DNA of 64,000 nt. Source: Batillaria attramentaria. Its lineage: Eukaryota; Mollusca; Gastropoda; Batillariidae. Under the pieces are notes generated by a model. It worked only from the letters and a program-made list of their open reading frames with translations, was not told where the DNA came from and searched no databases. The translations under genes were made by a program, and so were the position numbers. Shown here piece after piece: positions 1-10,379 of the stretch (position 1 is its first letter; each line of letters opens with the position of its first letter). Location: positions 1,482,501 to 1,546,500 of the forward strand of contig JACVVK020000087.1 of assembly GCA_018292915.2 (NCBI GenBank), given 5' to 3'.

Positions 1-582
1 TTTTGCTCATTCCCTCTGCTATACCAGCGAGACCCCCTCCCCCCCCCCCCCCCCATTCTCCGTTTTCTACATTATATCGTTTACTACTGACCCGGCCTAC
101 ACCGATGCCAAGTCACACGAGTGGAAGAATCTAAGCGAAAGTTTAACTGAACTACCTTTCACACGTCGATAGCAGACGTGTTCTGTCCACTGAATGATTA
201 ATTAACAGGCAATCCGTTCTACTCGCTCCATGCGCACAAACACTACAGAATTCATCTTCCAGCAAACCTTTGCTCCTCTCAGCCGCCGTGCCGAGTGGAG
301 CGTTTTGTCTTTGGCGAGTTATCTCCCTGTCACCCGGCGCGAGCAGACGACACTGAAAGAACGCGGAGCACGCGCGGGCATTGAGGCTGAAAACTCCACG
401 TGCGACGCACGGCGAAAACCTCACAGAATGGTCACTCAGATAAAAGGTACCGTGTAGCCTACCTTGTCAGTACACATCGCTTGCAAACCATGCGCACCGA
501 CCAAGCAAAATAGTTTGTGTGTGTTGGTGGTGTGTGTGTGTTTCCGGCAGACATCCCCGATATAAGGGGCTCTGTGTGGGAT
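1..582. other. Upstream sequence without a recognised gene
   Basis: Contains a C-run near 38-54 and moderately GC-rich unique sequence. Short frames on both strands resemble no family I know. It may hold the promoter or a 5' noncoding exon of the receptor gene. A TATAAG at 560-565 is too close to the ATG to be a convincing TATA box. Confidence 0.4.
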
Positions 583-835
583 ATGGAATGCCCCGAAGAT
601 GTCACGGTCGTGTCTGCTTCGCTGTCAACCGTCGGACCGATGGCCTATGTGGGGTTAAAGTCCGGAGACTTATCGCCGGGGTCGTCCGCTTCGTCATCAT
701 CGTCGTCTCTGATATCGATGACGTTGTGTGAAGTTGTGAACGCGACGGACGGTGCAGGCAGTTCGACGTGGGACACAGCTTCACCTTTGTCACCCCTTGG
801 AGACATTGCTGTGGCGTCGTATTTGATCTTAGCAG
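583..835 (+). CDS. Opsin-like GPCR, N-terminal coding exon
   Basis: The exon encodes the extracellular N-terminus and the start of TM1 of a seven-transmembrane receptor. From the ATG at 583 (G at -3 and +4) it gives 84 residues plus one base. The first 72 are hydrophilic, with a Ser run (residues 34-42) and an Asn-Ala-Thr glycosylation site at residue 53. The last ten or so, ending AVASYLILA, begin a hydrophobic helix. The exon ends in a good donor (AG|GTACGT at 834-840) after the first base of a codon. That base joins the AC at 35337 to make Asp, so both exons are phase 1 and the reading continues through TM1. Opsins of the peropsin/neuropsin/RGR group have a comparable segment before TM1, although this N-terminus is long. 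The frame is open upstream to 517, and a possible acceptor at 541-550 suggests an upstream noncoding exon. The receptor call rests mainly on exon 2. Confidence 0.68.
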
Positions 836-857
836 GTACGTGGATTTTGATTTAAAT

Positions 858-1287
858 TAAAATAATAATAATAATAATAATAGTACTTATATGGCGCTAT
901 AATCTAACAGTTAATAACAATACTAAGCACTTGAACAGGAAGAAATATATGCGCAAAAAATTACAAAGCTGCTAGTATATTGATATTGTGCCACCATGTG
1001 CCCAGCCAAAAAGAAAAAACAAATATATAGCGCTGTAATCTACTTATAAGGCAGTTCTAAGCGCTAAAAGCACAGGACGGGTAAAGGTACAGATAAAAAG
1101 TCAAGGTTCGGGGCCAGGGCAACTGCATGTATGGTACTTAATAAGGAGATAGAGAAAGACGGAGGCAGATTAGACGGTGCTTTGAGATGAAAACAGGTAG
1201 GTTTTTAGATTTGTTTTGAAGGTTTCGAGGGAAATACAAAGCCATATGGTCAGGGCGCAACCACACACACACACGCACACACACACA

Positions 1288-1338
<51 letters not shown>

Positions 1339-1612
1339 TGCAAATCAGAACAGTCAAAATTGGCAGAAAACGTGACAAATGGGTTTTGAGGGTTTTTCTT
1401 GAAAGTTTCAATGGAGGGTGCTTGGCGGAGTGAATGAGGGAGGGAATTCCAGGCTAAAGGACCAGTGTAGGAGAATGCTTTAGTGCCAGCGGTGGAAAGT
1501 CTAGTGCGGTAAATCTTGAGGATAAGAGTGTCAGCTGAAGACCGGAAGAAGCGTGACGGAGTGTAGAGTTGGATCAGTTCAGAAAGGTAGGATGGGGCAG
1601 AATCATGCAAAC
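858..1612 (-). mobile_element. LINE 3' end: RT C-terminus plus 3' UTR with (TTA)n tail
   Basis: Read on the minus strand, 1610 to about 1380 encodes the C-terminal tail typical of CR1/Jockey-like LINE reverse transcriptases: an SYLSELI segment, then TRLSTAGTKAFSYTGPLAWN, then SLPHSLRQAPSIETFKKN. A (CA)n array at 1261-1336 follows, then a second copy of the last motif (LETFKTNLKTYLF) ending in a stop. The 3' UTR contains a GCGC-TATA motif and ends at 859-884 in an ATT-type microsatellite, the usual priming tail of these LINEs. The copy is heavily 5'-truncated, with no catalytic RT domain or endonuclease. Confidence 0.8.
1261..1336. repeat. (CA)n microsatellite inside a LINE
   Basis: Near-pure CA dinucleotides with a few CG or GA interruptions at the left. 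It lies between two copies of the same LINE C-terminal motif. Confidence 0.95.
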
Positions 1613-2030
1613 ATTTGTAGCAAAGGGTGCAGATTTTGTACTGAAGACCCTAATTTTCAGATTTTTAAGCTCACAGATCGGCGTTCTGAGCTTTTTTGTT
1701 TGTTTGTTTGTTTTTTTGTGTGTTTTGTTTTTGGGTAGTAGCATTCCATCAGGAAGACACACCAGTATGAACAAATACATTCACAGACACGCTTGCGTTC
1801 ACCTGCACAGACAGTGAGCCTTTCAGCGCTCATCAGTTGTTGATAATCAGCCATCCAGACAATCGGCAGATCTTATTTGCAGTGATGTTAGCCAGTGTGT
1901 CTCACTGCTCTTGGGTCCGTCAATAGACAGTTCGGGCGGAACGCACTCGCCACGGTTGTTTGCTGATTGTAGTGATGTTGGTGATGCTAACCATTTCTTT
2001 CTGCTATTGTTGTCTGTCTTTTGAAGTGCG

Positions 2031-2033
<3 letters not shown>

Positions 2034-2118
<85 letters not shown>

Positions 2119-2163
2119 ATGAATCAATGAAGCTTTATTTCTCAACGCTAAAGGTATTGACAT

Positions 2164-2214
<51 letters not shown>
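2034..2214. repeat. (GT)n(GA)n compound microsatellite and a second (GA)n
   Basis: GT repeats at 2034-2080 pass directly into GA repeats at 2081-2115. After about 50 bp of unique sequence a second GA array runs 2167-2214. Confidence 0.95.
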
Positions 2215-2216
<2 letters not shown>

Positions 2217-2536
2217 GTATATAAAAGTGATACAGTGCATATGAGTGTGTTTCAATCCATTGTGTTAGTTTCATTATTACCTTAGTTACATCGCTACATT
2301 GTTATTGTTATCATTACATGTATTATTATTATTAACAAGGTTTACCGTTGGCAAAACAGACAATGAAACCATGAATCCGGACAAACTAGTATTATCAATG
2401 TCATTATTATTATGTACAAACATAAAAAACAGGCATATAATGAATGTGGACAAATTCCCTTCTTCAAAGAAAATGTGGGGGAAAATGCCACCTACAAAGC
2501 TGTGAGGCTGTTTGGCGAATGAGATGATGCCCAATT

Positions 2537-3035
2537 AGCGACTCCACTCCTGTCAATCAAAAGTGTCCAGCCCCCGATCGCATCGGGCAGCATATTGAGC
2601 ACAACATATGGCATGGTCTGGCAAACATTTTGCCAGACACTGCAACGAGAGAAGCACAGTCATGTAGTTTGATGTGACTGAAACACGGGTGGGTGGGGTG
2701 GGTGTTTGGGAGTTTAACGTCCTTTTCCACCACATAAGGGTGATATGAAAGACGGGGCAACGAGAAAAAAGGCCAGCACAAATATTTGGCCCCAGCGGCC
2801 GGGATTCGAACTCACGACCCGAGCATTGAGGGTCCAACGCTCTACCATTCGGCCACCCCGGCTCCCCGACTGAAACACGGAAAGAAAGGAGCAAGTCCAT
2901 TGACGTCATTTGAGGAAAAAAGACCATTACGTCAGTCTCTTTCATCTTGAAATCACCCCCTTTTCCCGTAAAAATTAATGACGTCATGGACGTACTGTGT
3001 TTTGCCAATACACGGGACTTGTTGAGTGGAGTCGT
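2537..3035. mobile_element. TIR element (MITE-2) interrupted by SINE-A
   Basis: The ends form a short inverted repeat: CGACTCCACTC at about 2539-2549 and GAGTGGAGTCGT at 3024-3035. CAATT is present on both sides (2532-2536, 3036-3040) and may be the target duplication. The interior matches a second copy at 33418-33761, including a TCAATCAAAAG stretch, a GGCATGGTCTGG block, and TGACGTCAT motifs near the right end. A SINE-A (2689-2867) sits inside, and the other copy keeps the empty site. No coding capacity, so it is non-autonomous. Confidence 0.65.
2689..2867 (-). mobile_element. SINE-A, full length, with 13-bp target duplication
   Basis: tRNA-derived SINE. Read on the minus strand it starts GGGGAGCCGGGGTGGCCGAA, with an A box (TGGCCGAATGG) and a B box (GTTCGAATCC). 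The body ends in a TTAAAC-type motif and a (CCCA)n tail. GACTGAAACACGG is repeated exactly at 2676-2688 and 2868-2880. Belongs to the A2 subtype, with the invariant B-box A kept. Confidence 0.92.
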
Positions 3036-3046
3036 CAATTTGAGCA

Positions 3047-3200
3047 TTAAGACATTTTTAAAACTTGTTGATTATGGTATGACAAAAAAAAAAAAAAAAA
3101 ATGTTTTTCTTTGAGCATATGGGGCTTTTTCCTGCACGGACAGCGCCGGAAATTTCTGATAGACCAAACATCCAGCGGTTTCGAGACTGGTGGACAGCGC
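3047..3200. other. Anonymous spacer with poly(A) run
   Basis: An A-run at 3083-3101 and unique sequence. Nothing recognised. Confidence 0.3.
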
Positions 3201-3394
3201 TGTAGGTGCAGAAGCAGTTTTACACCGAACGTGACCAATCATGCCAAGTCATGCATCGTGCTTCCTGGTCTGTGGCAGATGAGGCTTTTCTCGTCAGCGT
3301 TGTAACAATGTTGACGGGCGTGCTAGAGAAAATTGGTTTTTGCACTGATACGGTAGTAACATGCGGTGGGTGTGATACGCTGCCAAGCACACAT

Positions 3395-3780
3395 CATCAT
3401 CATCATCATCATCATCATCATAATGAGTATTGTATAAGCGCTTTACCCAATCTCATGAATCGGCTCTAAGCGCCGCGAACTGAACCCAACACGCACGCTT
3501 ACGTGAATCACACGCATTCTCTCACTCACTGGACATAAACGCATATCAATCACGTGGTACGAAGGGTCAGCCCAGGTATCTAAGTTTCGGAATTCAGAAT
3601 TGCATTTATTTTTCAAATTTGGTGGGCTGAACATTTCCAAAGCAGAGGGGGAGGAAGCCGGAGTACCCGCAGAGACCCCCGACGATCGGCCCGAATGAAC
3701 GGTGCCACATACGAGAAGGAAAAATTCTTTGCCCCGAGTAAGACTCGAACCCCTAACCTCTCGCATTCTGACCGTCTGCG
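3395..3780 (-). mobile_element. SINE-B, near full length
   Basis: Second tRNA-derived SINE family, read on the minus strand. The B box is visible as GGTTCGAGTC near 3750. The body includes the TTTGGAAATG and CCACCAAATTTGAAAAATAA segments shared with 40543 and 41818, a GATTCACGTGAGCGTGCGT-like segment, the GCGCTTAGAGCCGATTCATG tail and an (ATG/ATC)n end at 3395-3423. Confidence 0.88.
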
Positions 3781-4210
3781 ATGTTGTATAGGTGGAAGGA
3801 CTTGTCAGCTCATCTTTCTTCTCCTAGGCTTTTAGCATCCGCTTTGTGAAAATCGGGATATGTATGCTAGACGTGTATCTGATACGTCATCTAGAGTGTC
3901 TGATCGTGATAATGAAGGCGAAAAACTGCGAGTTTTAATCTGACGAAAACAGAAGAAGCTCAAAATGAGCGGCTGTGAGCCTAAGCTTGAACATAGAAGC
4001 TGGGGCCTTTCAGCGTATCAGACACGGTCACGAGTTTTGCTGTCTTCGCTGCCTCCGAGATTAACTTGACGCCGCTCAGCCGTACACTTCAGCAGTAACG
4101 AGTAATGCGAGAGCAGGTGTGATTCTTAATCTTGCTCATTAGCGGCTCGTGTCGTCTCGGTCTCACCCGTGTTAATCAGCAAGTTTTCACCGTATCACGG
4201 GAACACGGGG
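3781..4210. repeat. Diverged sequence related to the ~370-bp satellite
   Basis: Short blocks such as TTTAGCATC, TTTGTGAAAATC, AGTGTCT and CACCGTATCACGGGAA recur in the same order in the monomers at 5549-7255. This looks like one or two decayed units. Confidence 0.45.
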
Positions 4211-4221
4211 GTCAAACTGAA

Positions 4222-4740
4222 AATGAACCCTAGTGTTTCCTATGCTACTCCGCTTCAAAAGTAGCAGCACGGAGTATTTCCAAGCAGTAGCACCGGGTGT
4301 TTCCATTTTCAGAGTTGAATAGCACCGAGCGTTTCCAACGGACTTCGGTCTGTCGGCGTGAGACTGAGAAAAGAGGTGTGTGTGTGTGGGGGGGGGGGGG
4401 GGGGGCTAACGTCCTTTTCCACCACGTAAGAGTGATATCAAAGACGGGGCAAGAGGCAAGAGAAAAAAAGGCCGGCACAAAATATTAGGCCCACGCCGGG
4501 ATTCGAACTCACGACCCGAGCATTGAAAGTCCAACGCTCTACCATTCGGCTTTCCCGGCTCCCCAACGGAGAAAGGGACCGATTATCAACCAGACACACG
4601 ACTTTGACTAACACGCTACTACAATGCTAAGACGTGTGAGTGCACATAATCATTCCAACCATGGGACTTTCCATAGTGGAAACTCCTGAAGCGGAGTAGC
4701 ACCGGAAACACATGCGTCCATTTTGACCACACCCCCGTGG
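4222..4740. mobile_element. Old TIR element (relative of TIR-4) with SINE-A inside
   Basis: GTTTCC...GCTACTCCGCTTCA near 4227-4256 is inverted at 4684-4712 as TGAAGCGGAGTAGCACCGGA. The outer right end (CGTCCATTTTGACCACACCC, about 4716-4735) matches the right end of the 23151-24723 element. The interior has CAACGGACTTCGG, also found at 43507. A SINE-A sits at 4407-4563. Confidence 0.55.
4407..4563 (-). mobile_element. SINE-A (A2 subtype), diverged
   Basis: Minus-strand tRNA-like head ends at 4563, with a B box of the GTTCGAATCC form. The body is intact up to the TTAGC end. A G-run (4387-4405) takes the place of the usual tail. Confidence 0.85.
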
Positions 4741-5160
4741 GGAACTTTGCCCGTTAAAGCGGTAGAGATGGTAGCTGGTCCCAAGGACAACCTGGCCCTG
4801 TGAACTGCGCGAGGTTGAACGTGGTGGGCCGTGAGGCTCTCGAGCATCACCTATGTGAAAATCTGGACATGCATGCTGCACCACACTCCACATAATTTTC
4901 ACGCTGATACGGGTGGGTGCCGGGTGGCAGAATTTTGCATAATAATCAATTTGCCCCAGAAATGGCGGGCTGAAAAGCAGAAGTGAAGAAAACAGCATTA
5001 CGAATAAATGACGTAAAGGCAGGTTTTGATAATTTCATACGAGCGTCGGTTTTGGTCCGTTCTGCTGACGTAGTTTTGCTAAAATCAACAACAGCAACAA
5101 AAATCGAAGCGAATGGAGGCAAATGAAAACGGAAGGCAACAAAAGATAAATTAAATGAAA

Positions 5161-5187
5161 AGAAGGGAGCGGGGGGGGGGGGGGGGG
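5161..5187. repeat. Poly(G) tract
   Basis: About 16 consecutive G at 5171-5186 in otherwise A-rich sequence. Confidence 0.8.
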
Positions 5188-5356
5188 TGAGTACAACTGA
5201 ACCAGAAATATCGTATTCGAATTAAACCCCACAATAAAGAGAAACAACTCATAAAAACAATTGGTGAGCACGGAAGTGAAAACGTAATAAGCTCCAAAAA
5301 AACCCAAAACATTCTGGTGTTTATTTTCGAAACGAAGAAAGGGTGGCCGCTCCAAA

Positions 5357-5357
<1 letters not shown>

Positions 5358-5400
<43 letters not shown>
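5358..5400. repeat. (TG)n microsatellite at a SINE-A 3' end
   Basis: Pure TG repeats replace the tail of the adjacent minus-strand SINE-A. Confidence 0.9.
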
Positions 5401-5402
<2 letters not shown>

Positions 5403-5550
5403 TTAACGTCCTTTCCCACCACATACGGGTGATATTACAGACGGGGCAACGATGAAAAAGCCAGCACAAATATTTGGCCCCAGCTGGATACGAACTCACG
5501 ACCCGAGCATTAGAAGTCCAACGCTCTACCATTCGGCCACCCCGGCTCCC
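5399..5550 (-). mobile_element. SINE-A (A1 subtype)
   Basis: Full tRNA-like head on the minus strand, with the T-for-A change in the B box (GTTCGTATCC). The tail is lost into the neighbouring (TG)n array. Confidence 0.88.
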
Positions 5551-7255
5551 ACGCTGATACGGTGATAGAATCTGTGGGCGTGTTCGTAACGTATCAGCTG
5601 TGGAAGTAACTTAGAGTATCTACTCAGATTATTTTTTGTACCAAATTTCCACCGTATCAGGGGAAAGTTGGCCACTAAAGCAGTAGGGTAGAGGTGGAGG
5701 TAGGTGGTCCCAGTGACAGTCTGAGAGCTGAGTCAGGCAGGAAGTGGCGGGTGCGTAATTGCGTACCGTCTGGCACAGTTTTGGCGCGTGCAATGAATGC
5801 AGATTTGGTGGGTTTCATATCAGGATTTTGGTCCGGAGGGGGGCACGGAAGTGTTTCTTCATCTTTGATGTTGTGCCTTTTAAGCATCACCTTTGTGAAA
5901 ATCTGGACAGGCGTGATAGACAAAGTTAGTTTCACACTCATCTGTGGGCGTGCCGTAACGTATCGTGATCTGTGGAAGACACTGGAAGTGTCTAATCAGA
6001 TTATTTTTGTACCAAATTTCCACCGTATCACGGGAAAGTTGTTCATTTAAGTAGTGGAGGTGGTATTTGGTGCCAATAACAACCCGAGAACTGCGTAAGG
6101 CAGAAAGTTGCCGGTGTGTTATTACTTACCGTCTTGCACAGTTTGGGCGCGTGCAATGAACGCAGAATGGGTGGGTTTCATATCTGGATTTTGGTGCGCA
6201 GGTGGGCATGGAAGTGTTTCTTCATCTGTGTTGTGCTTCATCATCTTCGTGAAAATCTGCACAGGCGTGATAGACAATTTTAGTTTCACGTTCATACAAT
6301 GATAACATTTGTGGGCGTGTCCGTAACGTATCATGATCTGTGGAAGACACTGGAAGTGTCTAATCAAATTATATTTGTACCCAATTTCCACCGTATCACT
6401 GGAAAGTTGGCCGCTAAAGCAGTAGAGGTGGTAGCTGGTCCAAATGAGAACTGCGTAAGGCAGAAAGTTGCGGGTGTGTTATTACTTAAGGTCTGGCACA
6501 GTTTTGGCGCGTGCGATGAATGCAGATGGGGTGGGTTTTAAGAGTTTAGTGCGGAGAAAAGGGGGGGGGGGGGGCATAGAAGTGCTTCTTCATCTGTGGT
6601 GTTTTGCCTGTTAAGCATCACATCTGTGAAGATCTGGACAGGCGTGCTACACAAAGTTAGTTTCACATTCGTACGGTGATAACGTTTCAGTGAGGGCGTC
6701 AGTGTTCCTAATGAATCATCTGTCGAAGACACTGGAAGTGTCTAATCAGATTATTTTTGTACCAAATTTCCACCGTATCACGGGAAAGTTGTCGATTTAA
6801 GTAGTAGAGGTGGTATTTGGTGCCAATAACAACCCGAGAACTGCGTAAGGCAGAAAGTTGCCGGTGTGTTATTTGTTACCGTTTGGCACAGTTTTGGCGC
6901 GTGCGTTGAATGCAGAATGGGTGGATTTCATATCTGGATTTTGGTGCGCAGGTGGGCATGGAAGTGTTTCTTCGTCTGTGATGTTGTGCCTTAAGCATCA
7001 TGTTTGTGAAAATCTGGACAGGCGTGATAGACAAATTTAGTTTCACTTTCATACGGCGGTAACATTCGTGGGTATGTTCCTAATGAATCATCTGTCGGAG
7101 ACACTTGAAGTGTCTAATCAGATTATTTTGTACCCAATTCTCACTGTATCATGGGAAAGGTGTACATTAAAGCAGTAGAGGTGATATCTGGTGCCAATGA
7201 CAGCCCGTGAACTGCGTAAGGCAGAAAGTTGCGGGTGTTTTATTACTTACCGCCC
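5551..7255 (+). repeat. Tandem satellite, ~370-bp monomer, about 4.5 copies
   Basis: The block CCACCGTATCA starts at 5649, 6020, 6388 and 6770, and a changed form starts at 7140. Spacings are 371, 368, 382 and 370 bp. Each unit carries the same ordered blocks: AAGTTG, GTAGAGGTGGTA, AACTGCGTAAGGCAGAAAGT, GGCACAGTTTTGGCGCGTGC, TGGGTGGGTTTCATATC-like, GAAGTGTTTCTTC, GTGAAAATCTGGACAGGCGT and GGAAGTGTCTAATCAGATTA. Short frames here are by-products of the repeat. Confidence 0.9.
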
Positions 7256-7790
7256 ATTCCAACTTCAATCAAGCTCAGCTAGTAAACATCATCGTACAGC
7301 TTAGGTACGCTGCCATTTTTCTTACATGAGCCTGACATTTTCCTGTGCTTAGCCACCACGCAAAAGATGTGGCCACAAAAAAGTTTCTTCGCTTGGGTCC
7401 CTAACCCAGGATGTGACTTCCCCGATCACTCCGAACCATGAAGGTGGTAGCAGCAAAGACCGTGGTAATAAGAACCTGAGGCAGCATATATAAGAGTACT
7501 TTATTGCTTACCCTCTGGCACAAGTTTGAGCGCGTGCACTGAAGGCCGGATGGATGGGCTCCAAGCTAATTTTGGATTATGGTGGGAAGGAGGGCGGAAG
7601 TATATCTGTTAGTGTTGAAAGGGAGTGGCTAGATTTTTATCAACATGGGCCGGGCTTAAATCAGCATGCGAGGTGGGTGGCTTTGTTGAGATGAGTTGGG
7701 GGGACTGCTGTTTTTGTGCGTGCCGGTGCGTGTGCTTGTTGTAATCTGCGTCAGTCCGTGGGATACTTTTTTTGGGGTATTTTATGACAG
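7256..7790. other. Anonymous DNA with a satellite fragment
   Basis: A further partial satellite match lies near 7499-7600 (CTCTGGCACAAGTTTGAGCG, then TGGATGGGCT). Otherwise I see nothing recognisable. Confidence 0.35.
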
Positions 7791-7919
7791 TTTAGCAGTC
7801 AATAATGAGGGTGGACCTGTAGAAAGTGTTCATGAAGAAGGAAGCTAGACTGTGACTAACCTGAACTGATTCTGTCATGAACAGTTTCTACAGGTCCACC
7901 CTCATTATTGACGGCTAAA
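7791..7919. repeat. Inverted repeat, 45-bp arms, 39-bp loop
   Basis: Arms 7791-7835 and 7875-7919 are reverse complements with very few mismatches, containing GAGGGTGGACCTGTAGAAA and its complement. It is a small foldback or MITE-like unit and would form a stable RNA hairpin if transcribed within the intron. Confidence 0.85.
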
Positions 7920-7974
7920 CCAGTGTCTATGAGTAATCAGTACAGTATTCTCAAATCAGTCAAATCTCTGTCCG

Positions 7975-8071
7975 TCAGTCTGTCTGTCTGTCTCTGTTTG
8001 TCTGTCTGCCTTCTGCCTGCCTGCCTGTCTGTCTGCCTCTGTCTGTCTGTCTGTCTGTCTGTGTCTCGCTG
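7975..8071. repeat. (CTGT)n degenerate microsatellite
   Basis: CTGT/CTGC repeats, interrupted on the right by a SINE-A insertion. The array resumes at 8245-8325. Confidence 0.85.
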
Positions 8072-8244
8072 GGGGAGCCGGGGTGGTCGAATGGTAGAGT
8101 GTTGGACTTCTAATGCTCGGGTCGTGAGTTCGATCCCGGCTGAGGCCAAATAATTGTACTGGCTTTTTCATCGTTGCCCCGTCTTTGATATCACCCTATG
8201 TGGTGGAAAAGAACGTTAAACCCCAAACACCCACCCACCCACCC
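8072..8244 (+). mobile_element. SINE-A inserted in a (CTGT)n array
   Basis: Complete head, body and (CCCA)n tail. Flanked by TGTGTCTCGCTG (8060-8071) and TGTGTCTCTCTG (8245-8256), a 12-bp target duplication with one mismatch. The B box has lost one base (GTTCGATCCC). Confidence 0.9.
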
Positions 8245-8346
8245 TGTGTCTCTCTGTCTGTCTGTGTGTCTCTCTGTCTGTCTGTGCCTCCCTGCCTGCC
8301 TGTCTGTCTGTCTGTCTCTGTTTCTGTATTTCTCTGCCCCCTCCCC

Positions 8347-8471
<125 letters not shown>

Positions 8472-9237
8472 CGCGTGTTTCCGTGCTGGGCTGAAAACAG
8501 AGCACACTCTTCCCGCATTTCCTTATAATTGCCATAATCCCGCCCCCTATACAACTGCTTTCCATAACTGTGCCCACTTTTCTGCGGCTGTCGCGCTGCT
8601 TTTGATGTGCTGTCGATAAATATCCTCTTAAGACCGTGTTCTGACGGAAACCGTCTTCTTTCATCCCAGCTGGGCTCTTTTCCACAGAATCACTCGCGTG
8701 CAGCATTACCGCATTCGCAGCAGCTATACATAAGATAGGCAGAATATCGAAGAAGGATCAGAAACACTCGCAGTGAAAACGACAAATCAGGGAGAAAAAA
8801 GCATTATTGTCATGGCATCGGTAATAGTGGCTGATCTCCGGCTTCTTTTTGTGGACTGTGGTGAGAGCTTTTCAAGCGTCGCAACCCATCCGACCACAAG
8901 GAGGGGAAACGACAGAGAATCACTAACTAGGATCAGAAACACTCACAATGGAAAGAAAATCAGAAAGAAGCATTATCTTAATGGTATGGGTAATGGTAGC
9001 GTATTTCCGGGTGGTTTTTTTTTTTGGTCTACCTGGGTGGGAGATTTTCGAGCGAAGTCGGGTAACCAGCCATTCTCCCCACCACAATGGAAGGAAACAA
9101 CAGAGAGTCAGGCACGCTGTACTTGTACTGGTAGGAATTAACAGTATATATGACGTAATGACTCCATCTCTGTCAAAATCTTTTTAGCATGGCATTCTAT
9201 TGCTGAAAATGAAACCCATTTTAAAAATGAGGACGAG

Positions 9238-9239
<2 letters not shown>

Positions 9240-9317
<78 letters not shown>

Positions 9318-9344
9318 GTGTGTGTGTGTGTTGGGGGGGGGGGG
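9240..9344. repeat. (TG)n ending in poly(G)
   Basis: TG repeats with GGG interruptions, then a run of about 13 G. It abuts a minus-strand SINE-A. Confidence 0.9.
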
Positions 9345-9357
9345 TTAGGGCGGGGGT

Positions 9358-9500
9358 AACGTTCCATCATGTATGGGTGATATCAAAGACGGGGCAAGGA
9401 GGAAAAAGCCAGCACAAATATTTGGCTCCAGCCGGGATTCGAACTCACGACCCGAGCATTGACCGTCCAACGCACGCTCTACCATTCGGCTGTCCCGGCT
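9358..9500 (-). mobile_element. SINE-A (A2 subtype), tail-less
   Basis: Minus-strand head ends at about 9500. The body is clear, but the 3' end is replaced by GC-rich sequence next to the (TG)n/(G)n array. A 4-bp duplication (ACGC, near 9471-9478) interrupts the tRNA-like stem. Confidence 0.85.
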
Positions 9501-9914
9501 CAGAAGAAGAAGAAAAAGAAGAAGAACAAAACAACAACAACAACAACAACATCGGCATCAACATCAACAACAAAAACAACCAGTCCAATCGCACGTCCAC
9601 ACAACACGGAAGTGCTCCATCAAACAGTTCATTCCCATGAAACAGTTAAATAATAAGCAACATGACAAACAAGAAATCTTTATTACAATGTCCGAACAGC
9701 TTGTTTTCTTGCTCAGTTAACGTGGTTCACGGAAAAAATACATCCGAATTACATCCCGATCTATAGCGTCCGTTAATTGCTGCACCCACGGTATTACAAG
9801 GCAGCCTCCGTAACAAACGTACAATGAGCTGAATTTGCTTCATCCGCCCGCCACGCTTAGGTGGCGGACAGTCAGACACAGCAGTCACAGTAATCAGTTA
9901 CCGAGGCTGCAAAC

Positions 9915-10287
9915 ACACTTGTCATTGGCTGCTTGTTTTCTTGCTTAGGCAGTTGTTGACTGGGCGATATCACGTATTAGTACACTCCCAGTCTTAGCGC
10001 TTTGGGTAAAAAAACAAGGCTGCTTGTTTCCTTGCCCTGGTAGTGGATCGGGTGATATCATGTATTGAAACACTCCTCCCAGTCCTAGAGTTGTTGAGCG
10101 AAACACCTGTCATTCTGTTGTTTAGCTGCGCTGTGTTTGTTGATCGGGCGATGAGCAATGTATTGGTATACTTTCAGTCCTAGCGTTGTTTTGTTGTTTT
10201 TTTGTTTGTTTGTCTTGTTTTTTGTTTGTTTGTTGTTGGTTTTTTTTTGTTTTTTTTTTTTTTGGGGGGGGGGGGGGATAGGGGGCG

Positions 10288-10379
<92 letters not shown>

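Noticed and set aside
560..566. TATA box (TATAAGG) for the receptor gene
   Set aside because: It lies only about 20 bp upstream of the start codon and inside the open frame. A transcription start would fall at or after the ATG.
2820..2870. tRNA genes (A and B boxes throughout the window)
   Set aside because: All lie in SINE heads followed by SINE bodies and tails. Stems are decayed, and none ends like a tRNA gene with a T-run terminator.
3060..3110. Processed pseudogene suggested by the poly(A) run
   Set aside because: No gene-like sequence or target duplication is associated with this run, nor with the A-run at 60013-60033.
9200..9640. 146-residue frame ending in an Asn/Gln/Ser-rich tail
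   Set aside because: It spans a GT array, a SINE-A read in antisense and a CAA repeat, so it is not a gene.
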